Shown here in pieces: positions 58,208 through 64,000 of a stretch of 64,000 nucleotides of DNA. The translations under genes were made by a program, and so were the position numbers. A model generated the notes under the pieces. It was not told the origin of the DNA. It ran no database searches and saw nothing but the letters and a program-made list of their open reading frames with translations. The DNA comes from Novilysobacter selenitireducens (lineage in GTDB: Bacteria > Pseudomonadota > Gammaproteobacteria > Xanthomonadales > Xanthomonadaceae): contig NZ_JAINZW010000003.1 in the NCBI RefSeq assembly GCF_020026895.1, positions 248,001-312,000 on the forward strand, read 5' to 3'. Each line of letters begins with the position of its first letter. Positions within the stretch are counted from its first letter, which is position 1.

Positions 58208-59317
58208 ATGCGCTTGCCCGTCCCCCTTGTTCTATCCGCGATCCTTTCGACTGCCTTCGCCTCGGCGCCGTCGGTCGCGCAGGTTGCCGCGGCCGAAACG
58301 GCTCCCAATGCCGCGGACGACATCCGCGACCTCGCACCGATGGTGGTCAAGGGCGTGCAACCGGGCCCGGGCCTGTGGAAGGTGTCGCGCGACGGCCACG
58401 TCATGTGGGTGCTCGGACTGGTTGCACCGCTGCCGCGCGATATGGAGTGGCGATCGACGGAGGTGGAACAGGCCATCGCTGCGTCCGGCGCGGTGTTGCA
58501 GGCGCCGATGTGGTCGGTGCATTCCGACGTGGGCGTCCTGAAGGGCCTCACGCTGGTGCCGGCCGCCTTGCGTGCGCGCCGGAATCCCGACGGTGCCGAG
58601 CTGCGTGACTTGCTCCCGGCCGGCCTGCACCGGCGATGGCAGTTGCAGAAGGACCGGTATCTGGGATGGGAGCTGGGCATCGAGCGCTGGCGTCCGATGT
58701 TCGCCGCCGAAAAGCTGGAACGGAAGGCCATGGAGCGCTTGCGGCTCGACGGCAAGGTCATCGGACCGGTCATCGAGGCGGCGACCACCGGTGCCGGCCT
58801 GGAGCAGACCCCGGTCGAGATCAAGACAACGTTGGAGGCGCCACGCGAACTGCTGAAACAGTTCAACCGCGCGGAGATCGACGACGTCGCGTGCCTGTCG
58901 CGCACGGTGTCGCGGCTGGAGAACGATGTGCCCATGCTGGCCGCGCGCGCCAACGCGTGGGCTATCGGCGACATCGAGGCGCTACGACGCCTGCCCCACG
59001 ACAGCCTGCGCTGGAGCTGCCTGTCGGAGTTGCTGGAGTCGGACCTGGGCCGGACCCTCGGCTACGCAGGCATGGAGGCGCGCATGCGTGACACGTGGCT
59101 GGCAGCAGCGCAGGAAGCGCTGGCCGAGCATCCCGTGAGTTTCGCGATGCTGCCGATGGGGCAGGTGCTGGCCGAAGACGGATACCTGGCGGCGCTGGAA
59201 CGGCGCGGGTTCGAGGTGACGGCACCGGGTGCGAATGAAGACGGTTCGACGGCCGACGCCACGACGCAACCGGTCGGCGCTGCCGAGGAACCGCAGGCGC
59301 ACGGCCGAAGCGAGTAA
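58208..59317 (+). CDS. TraB/GumN-family exported protein
   Basis: 369 residues from ATG 58208. A signal peptide (LPVPLVLSAILSTAFASAPSVAQ) precedes the domain, which starts LWKVSRDGHVMWVLGLVAPLP, the usual TraB/GumN opening (LWxV...GHVxWLxGTxxxxP) with GTLH changed to GLVA. Later segments include VEIKTTLEAPRELLKQF and a SFAMLPMGQVLAEDGYLAALERRGFEV ending that equals FAVvGAgHLaG..gLL..L...G. The conserved Gx2H and GxxH residues of active TraB metalloproteases (E-R and GxxH) are degenerate here (LGLVAP, PMGQVL), so catalysis is doubtful. It is convergent with dxs. Confidence 0.8.
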   Translation: MRLPVPLVLSAILSTAFASAPSVAQVAAAETAPNAADDIRDLAPMVVKGVQPGPGLWKVSRDGHVMWVLGLVAPLPRDMEWRSTEVEQAIAASGAVLQAPMWSVHSDVGVLKGLTLVPAALRARRNPDGAELRDLLPAGLHRRWQLQKDRYLGWELGIERWRPMFAAEKLERKAMERLRLDGKVIGPVIEAATTGAGLEQTPVEIKTTLEAPRELLKQFNRAEIDDVACLSRTVSRLENDVPMLAARANAWAIGDIEALRRLPHDSLRWSCLSELLESDLGRTLGYAGMEARMRDTWLAAAQEALAEHPVSFAMLPMGQVLAEDGYLAALERRGFEVTAPGANEDGSTADATTQPVGAAEEPQAHGRSE

Positions 59318-59355
59318 CGGCGGGCGCACAGGACGCCCCCGCGCTCTTTCGGCGA

Positions 59356-61296
59356 TCAGGCCCTTCGGGTCGCCTCTGCCGGCAACGGGGAGTGCGAGGA
59401 ATCGGGGCGCAGGTCCGGCCATCGGCGCAGCACCGCCGTGCGGATGCCGGCCGCATCCAGACCCGCCTCGGCCAGCAGCTGCTCGCGACTGGCGTGGTGC
59501 TGGAACGCGTCGGGTAGGCCAAGGTGCAGGACCGGCATCACAACGCCCTCGGCCGAGAGCAGTTCGGCGACCCCACTGCCGGCGCCGCCGGCAACGACGT
59601 TGTCTTCCAGCGTGACGAACCCTTCGTGCGTGGCCGCCAGTTCGAGCACCAGTGCGCGGTCGAGCGGACGGACGAAACGCATGTTGACCACGGTCAGTCC
59701 CAACTCGTCGCCGGCGGCCTCGGCGGCCGCGGTGACGGCACCGAAGGCGAGCAGGGCGATGCGCGCACCTTTGCGGCGGACCTGCGCCTTGCCGATGGGC
59801 AACGTCTCCAGTGTCGGCTGCACCGCGACGCCAGGGCCCGTGCCGCGCGGGTAACGCACCGCTGCGGGGCCTTCGAAATGGTGGCCTGTGCTGAGCATCT
59901 TGCGGCACTCGTCTTCGTCGGCCGGCGCCATGACGACCATGTTGGGTACGCAGCGCAGGTAGGACAGGTCGAGGTTGCCGGCGTGGGTGGCGCCGTCGGG
60001 GCCGACCACGCCGCCGCGGTCGATGGCGAACAGCACGTCCAGGTTCTGGATCGCCACGTCGTGCACCAGCTGGTCGTAGCCGCGCTGCAGGAACGTGGAG
60101 TAGATCGCGCACACCGGCTTGGCGCCTTCGCAGGCCATGCCCGCAGCCAGCGTCACGGCATGTTGCTCGGCGATCGCGACGTCGAAGTAGCGCTGCGGGT
60201 ACTCCTTCGAGAACCGCACCAAACCCGAGCCCTCGCGCATCGCCGGGGTGATGCCCAGCAGCTTCGGGTCGGCGGCGGCCATGTCGCAGATCCACTCGCC
60301 GAACACGTCGGTGTAGGTGGGCTTCTTGGCGCCGGGCTTACTGACCAGGCCCTGGGTCGGATCAAACGGGCTAACGGCGTGGTAGCCGATCTGGTCGCCT
60401 TCCGCCAGCTCGTAGCCCTTGCCCTTGGTGGTGATGATGTGGAGCAGCTGCGGGCCCTTGAGGTCCTTCAGCGTCTTCAGCGCGCCCATCAGCGCACCCA
60501 TGTCGTGGCCGTCGATCGGGCCGGTGTAGTGGAAGCCGACCTCCTCGAAGAACGTCGACGGCACGAACATGCCCTTCCAGTGTTCTTCCCAGCGACGCAC
60601 GAACTTCGCCGCCGGCTTGTGCTTGTCGCCGAGCAGCTTCTTGCCGCCCTCGCGCAGCGCGTTGAGCGTGCGGCTGCCGGTGAGCCGGCCCAGCATCCGG
60701 GTCAATCCGCCGACGTTCTCGGAGATCGACATCTGGTTGTCGTTGAGGATCACCAGCAGGTTGGGTTCGGTCGCGTTCGGGTCCTCGCCCATCCCACCGG
60801 CGTGGTTGAGCGCTTCGAACGCCATGCCCGCGGTCATCGCGCCGTCGCCGATCACCGCGACTACCTTGCGGTCGTCACCGGCCTGCTGCAGCGCGATGGC
60901 CATGCCCAGCGCGGCGGAAATCGACGTGGACGAGTGGCCCACGCCGAAGGTGTCGTACTCGGACTCCTCGCGCTTGGGGAACGGCGCGACGCCGTCCTTC
61001 TGCTTGACCGTGTGGATGCTGTCGCGGCGGCCGGTCAGGATCTTGTGGGGGTAGGTCTGGTGGCCGACGTCCCATACGAGGCGGTCGACCGGCGTCTCGT
61101 ACAGCCAGTGCAGGGCCACGGTGAGTTCGATCACGCCCAGGCCGGCGCCGAAGTGGCCGCCTACCTTGGCGACCTGTTCGATCAGGTAGGCGCGTAGTTC
61201 ATCGGCGATCGCGCCGAGTTCCTCTTCGGGGAACCGGCGCAGGTCGGCGGGCACCTGGATGCGCGAGAGGCGCGGATAGCGTTGCGGGTCGATCAT
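59356..61296 (-). CDS. dxs: 1-deoxy-D-xylulose-5-phosphate synthase
   Basis: 646 residues from ATG 61296. The TPP site is [18 protein letters not shown]...NDN, with catalytic His in [18 protein letters not shown]. Pyrimidine-domain motifs [19 protein letters not shown] and [15 protein letters not shown] follow. It condenses pyruvate and glyceraldehyde-3-phosphate to DXP, the first step of the MEP isoprenoid pathway (and thiamine/pyridoxal precursors). Length is normal with a slightly extended C-terminus. It is followed by no operon partner. Confidence 0.97.
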   Translation of the reverse strand: MIDPQRYPRLSRIQVPADLRRFPEEELGAIADELRAYLIEQVAKVGGHFGAGLGVIELTVALHWLYETPVDRLVWDVGHQTYPHKILTGRRDSIHTVKQKDGVAPFPKREESEYDTFGVGHSSTSISAALGMAIALQQAGDDRKVVAVIGDGAMTAGMAFEALNHAGGMGEDPNATEPNLLVILNDNQMSISENVGGLTRMLGRLTGSRTLNALREGGKKLLGDKHKPAAKFVRRWEEHWKGMFVPSTFFEEVGFHYTGPIDGHDMGALMGALKTLKDLKGPQLLHIITTKGKGYELAEGDQIGYHAVSPFDPTQGLVSKPGAKKPTYTDVFGEWICDMAAADPKLLGITPAMREGSGLVRFSKEYPQRYFDVAIAEQHAVTLAAGMACEGAKPVCAIYSTFLQRGYDQLVHDVAIQNLDVLFAIDRGGVVGPDGATHAGNLDLSYLRCVPNMVVMAPADEDECRKMLSTGHHFEGPAAVRYPRGTGPGVAVQPTLETLPIGKAQVRRKGARIALLAFGAVTAAAEAAGDELGLTVVNMRFVRPLDRALVLELAATHEGFVTLEDNVVAGGAGSGVAELLSAEGVVMPVLHLGLPDAFQHHASREQLLAEAGLDAAGIRTAVLRRWPDLRPDSSHSPLPAEATRRA

Positions 61297-61381
61297 CACA
61301 TGGGGGACTGACAGCAGTCCGCCATTGTCATGCCCGCAACCGGCACGGGCAAGGCGACCCGGTTCCGGTGCGAGCCCGGGT

Positions 61382-62485
61382 TCAGCGGCCGCGCAAGCGT
61401 CCGAACAGGCCCGAGGCGCGCGAGGTTTCCGGTTCCGGCTCCGGCGGGCGCTCGATATCGGCGAACCCGGTGGCCAGGTTGGCGTTGACGAAGTCGGTGA
61501 CGTCCGCCTCCGGCACGCCACTGGCCTCGGCGATCTCGGCCACCGTCGCAGGGCCCTTCATCATTACCGTGGCGATGCGGAAGTGCTTGGGGTACTCGCG
61601 CTCGGTCTGCGGCCACTTCAGCATCTGGAAGCGGGTGTCCGGCGCGAAACCGCCGGCGAGCTGGCCGCCTCCCGACACCAGTGCGCCGAACCACACGAGG
61701 CGGCTGAGGGGCTGTGCGGCGCCGGCGGCTGCACTGGCGCCCGCCCACGTGGCTTCGTCGACCGTTTCCAGGTCCGCGGCGTCCACCGCGCCTTCGAAAT
61801 GGCCGGCCAGGGGCTTGAGCTGGGCGGGGCCGTGGTAGGTGCGTGCATCGGCGTCGATCAGCAGCGGCACGTCGCCGCGCACGATGCGACGGCGCCCCTG
61901 CAATTGTGGCGAGGTGAGCCAGCCCAACAGCGTCGTCGGCGCTTCCTCGGCGGCAGGCGCCGGCTCGGGTGGCGCGACGTTGGCCGGCGGCGCCACGGCC
62001 GATGGTGCGGGTACCGCGGGTTGCTCGGGACTGGCGGCCTCCTCGTCCTGGTCGACGATCTCGCCCGGCAGCGGGTCCTGCGGCACCGGCGCCGGCGTCA
62101 TGCCGGCCGGGGCCGGCGTATCGGACGGGGCGGGCGTCGACATCGGGATGTCCACCGCGACCAGGTCGAGCGGCTCGCCCGCGGCCGTGGCCAGCTCCTG
62201 CAGCAGTGCGGCCACGCCGGCGCTGTCCACCGGCTGCGGCAGCCGGAAGTCGGCCTGCGTGCGCGGCGCGTTGGTCAATCCGATCACCGTCTTGCCGGCG
62301 GCGTGCAGCCGCAGCCAGCTCATGGGGCCGTACATGCTGTCCATGTCGACGATGACGTGGTCGGCCTGGCTGTCGGGCACCAGCGACCACCGGTTGCCGA
62401 GGCGGGGATTGGCGTCGGCGAATGCCGCCTTGATCGCGGTTTCGGTGGCGGCATCCATGCCGGTCAGGCCGAGGGTCAGGGGCAT
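61382..62485 (-). CDS. Uncharacterised two-domain protein with Pro/Ala-rich linker
   Basis: 367 residues from ATG 62485; no family recognised. The N-terminal part (about 1-115) is alpha/beta and response-regulator-like in strand order ([37 protein letters not shown]). A long acidic Pro/Ala/Glu-rich disordered linker (about 115-185) follows. The C-terminal domain contains [31 protein letters not shown], a variable middle, and an ending that looks like a winged helix ([26 protein letters not shown]). It may be a signalling adaptor; that is inference. It is 86 bases upstream of dxs on the same strand. Confidence 0.7.
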   Translation of the reverse strand: MPLTLGLTGMDAATETAIKAAFADANPRLGNRWSLVPDSQADHVIVDMDSMYGPMSWLRLHAAGKTVIGLTNAPRTQADFRLPQPVDSAGVAALLQELATAAGEPLDLVAVDIPMSTPAPSDTPAPAGMTPAPVPQDPLPGEIVDQDEEAASPEQPAVPAPSAVAPPANVAPPEPAPAAEEAPTTLLGWLTSPQLQGRRRIVRGDVPLLIDADARTYHGPAQLKPLAGHFEGAVDAADLETVDEATWAGASAAAGAAQPLSRLVWFGALVSGGGQLAGGFAPDTRFQMLKWPQTEREYPKHFRIATVMMKGPATVAEIAEASGVPEADVTDFVNANLATGFADIERPPEPEPETSRASGLFGRLRGR

Positions 62486-62625
62486 CGTCGGGTGGTCCGG
62501 TCGTAGCGGTGGTCCCGGAGTGTTGCGGAGCCGCCAGCCTGCGTCAACGCGCGCAACGCGTCGCAGGTTGACGCGTCGCGGCGTGCGCGGGTCGACCGTA
62601 CCGATGGGTCTGGAGGCGGCGGGAC

Positions 62626-63327
62626 TCAGGTCTGGGAGCGTGCGTTGCGCGGCAGTTGCGCGCGCAGGAAGGCCATCTGGTCGGCCAGGATGTTGCGGTT
62701 GGAGAGGATCAGGTGCTCGATCCAGCTGGGACGGTAGGGCACGGCCAGCAACGGCATGCCCGCCTGTTGCGGCGTGCGGTTGCCCTTGCGCGAGTTGCAG
62801 CCGAAGCAGGCGGCCACGACGTTCTCCCAGATGTCGCGGCCGCCCTTGGACACCGGTTTGACGTGGTCGCGGGTCAGGTGCGGCCGGTTGAAGCCGTGGC
62901 CGCAGTACATGCACAGGTGGCCGTCGCGGGCGAACAGCGCGGGGTTGGTGAGCGCGGGCGTCGGGTCCAGCGCGTGCGAGCGCGCGTGGCCGCGGGCGGC
63001 GACGATCGGGTGCAGGTCCAGCAGGCTGCGCTCGCCGCTCAGGCGCGACATGCCGCCGTGGATCGTCAGGCAGGGGTCGCCGAGCGTCCAGGCCACGGCG
63101 CCACGCGCGTACAGGCATGCCGCGTCCTGCCAGTGCATCCAGCTCAATGCGCGGCCGTGCGCATCGAGCGACAGCAGGCGGACGCTGTTGAGGCGTTCGA
63201 TGGGATGGCGGAGGGGGGCGTGCAGACCCGGAGACGCGTCGAAGCCGGCAGACGCCGGGACCTGCCGACCTAGATCGGTGGAATTCCCCGCCTGGACCAA
63301 GCGCAGCTTCGCTCTGTCGGTCTCCAT
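62626..63327 (-). CDS. HNH endonuclease family protein
   Basis: 233 residues. The HNH core (about 135-185) reads CMYCGHGFNRPHLTRDHVKPVSKGGRDIWENVVAACFGCNSRKGNRT, with both CxxC zinc knuckles, the metal-binding DHV and the terminal NxxxH-like residues. The N-terminal 130 residues are a conserved companion region (LLSLDAHGRALSWMHWQDAACLYARGAVAWTL). Such proteins are common in proteobacteria, usually outside restriction systems, and their substrate is unknown. It lies upstream of, and in the same direction as, the 61382 gene. Confidence 0.9.
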   Translation of the reverse strand: METDRAKLRLVQAGNSTDLGRQVPASAGFDASPGLHAPLRHPIERLNSVRLLSLDAHGRALSWMHWQDAACLYARGAVAWTLGDPCLTIHGGMSRLSGERSLLDLHPIVAARGHARSHALDPTPALTNPALFARDGHLCMYCGHGFNRPHLTRDHVKPVSKGGRDIWENVVAACFGCNSRKGNRTPQQAGMPLLAVPYRPSWIEHLILSNRNILADQMAFLRAQLPRNARSQT

Positions 63328-63388
63328 CGGGGCACCAGCTTATACCCGTTCGATGACCGTTTGGGTAGCCGCGCCGCGGTGGGTGCGG

Positions 63389-64000
63389 TCAGTCGAATGC
63401 GTCCGCGTCCAGCGCCATCAGCGTGGCCGCACCGGCGTCGATCGCGGCTGCATGCATGAGCGTGCGCGGCAGCACCCGGCGGAAGTAGAAGCGGGCGGTT
63501 TCGCGCTTGGCGGCCTTCAAGGCCTCCGGATGCGAGGACGCCTCGGCAGCGGCCACCGACCGCGCCCACCAGTACGCGAGGCACACGTAACCCGAGTACA
63601 TCAGGTAGTCGTGCGCGGCGGCGCCGACTTCTTCGGGGTCGGCGGCTGCGCGCTGGCCGATGCGCAGTGTCAGTTGCTGCCACTCGGCGAGCTTGGCGCG
63701 AAGCGGCGCGACGAACGCCTGCGCAGGTGCCGGCAGGTCGGGCGTTTCACAGAACGCTTCGATCAGCCCGAGCATCAACTTCAATCCGGCGCCCTGCTGC
63801 TGAAGCACCTTGCGACCGAGCAGGTCCAGCGCCTGGATGCCGGTGGTGCCCTCGTACAACGTGGTGATGCGAGCATCGCGCGCCAGCTGCTCCATGCCGT
63901 GTTCGGCGATGTAGCCATGGCCGCCGTAGCACTGCAGTGCGTGGTACGTGCACTCCACGCCCCACTCGGTCAGGCACGCCTTGACGATCGGCGTCATGAA
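63389..64000 (-). CDS. Acyl-CoA dehydrogenase, C-terminal part (gene continues beyond the window)
   Basis: The frame is open to base 64000, so the N-terminus is missing; 203 residues plus a partial codon remain. The fragment shows the acyl-CoA dehydrogenase C-terminal helical bundle (ALQCYGGHGYIAEHGMEQLARDARITTLYEGTTGIQALDLLGRKVL) with the FAD-binding YGGHGY and EGTTGIQ motifs. An extra C-terminal domain (KLAEWQQLTLRIGQRAAADPEEVGAAAHDYLMYSGY) is typical of the long-chain AcdB/FadE-like group (about 590 residues). It probably acts in fatty-acid beta-oxidation. Confidence 0.9.
   Translation of the reverse strand, partial: FMTPIVKACLTEWGVECTYHALQCYGGHGYIAEHGMEQLARDARITTLYEGTTGIQALDLLGRKVLQQQGAGLKLMLGLIEAFCETPDLPAPAQAFVAPLRAKLAEWQQLTLRIGQRAAADPEEVGAAAHDYLMYSGYVCLAYWWARSVAAAEASSHPEALKAAKRETARFYFRRVLPRTLMHAAAIDAGAATLMALDADAFD

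Noticed and set aside
59524-61197. 557-codon plus-strand frame
   Set aside because: Antisense to dxs; no recognisable motif.

Overview
The window looks like a chromosomal segment of a Lysobacteraceae/Xanthomonadaceae gammaproteobacterium (Lysobacter, Luteimonas or a close relative). The reasons are its strongly GC-rich coding sequence, the thrS-infC-rpmI-rplT-pheS-pheT-ihfA-merR order, a Xanthomonas-type VirB type IV secretion cluster with a large VirB7, and family-typical neighbours such as DUF885, twin M13 peptidases, LigE, YfhL and TMEM43-like genes. This assignment is inferred from gene content, not from a database search. No rRNA, CRISPR array, transposase, integrase or prophage gene was seen.

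Region by region. 1-1.6 kb: the end of a type IV pilus minor-pilin operon (PilY1 C-terminus, PilE), then tRNA-Asn and a FimT/GspH pseudopilin on the opposite strand. 1.7-6.2 kb: uvrB, a BON-LysM protein, tRNA-Val, a small unknown gene, a Cys-to-Trp alkyltransferase-like protein and a rhomboid protease. 6.3-10.6 kb: two M13 zinc metallopeptidases in tandem. 10.6-13.4 kb: a TSUP permease and a RhlE-like DEAD-box helicase. 13.4-17.2 kb: an exported LigE-type DNA ligase, a DUF885 lipoprotein and a DUF502 membrane protein. 17.2-27.3 kb: a Ser/Thr kinase fused to an FGE-like domain, a divergent unknown gene, a DUF4442 hot-dog protein, a CnoX-like chaperedoxin, a DUF998 protein, an amidohydrolase, a TPR-TylF methyltransferase, a GAF-GGDEF diguanylate cyclase and tRNA-Phe. 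27.5-33.8 kb: yggX, mutY, an AsmA-like gene, ftsY, rsmD, coaD and two lipoproteins. 33.8-38.7 kb: an array of three 75-bp repeats, yfhL, ggt, an MBL hydrolase, a TMEM43-like protein and upp.

38.86-49.88 kb is the accessory highlight: virB7-B8-B9-B10-B11-B1-B2-B3-B4-B5-like-B6 plus a final small exported unknown protein, all on one strand and mostly overlapping or closely spaced. Gene order and the enlarged VirB7 match the contact-dependent, bacteria-killing X-T4SS of Xanthomonas citri. virD4 and recognisable effector/immunity genes are not in the window.

49.9-58.1 kb is the translation operon. thrS is preceded by a short reading frame with three successive Thr codons and a terminator that can pair alternatively, which suggests ribosome-mediated attenuation. 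infC appears to start at a non-canonical AUC. rpmI-rplT, pheST, ihfA and a MerR-type gene follow, then tRNA-Pro. The window closes with a TraB/GumN-like protein, dxs, an unknown acidic/proline-rich protein, an HNH endonuclease and the 3' part of an acyl-CoA dehydrogenase.

Two intergenic palindromic repeats (13.46 and 53.64 kb) and the 75-bp array at 33.8 kb are the only clear repeats. Several long open frames lie antisense to real genes and were treated as GC-driven shadows.
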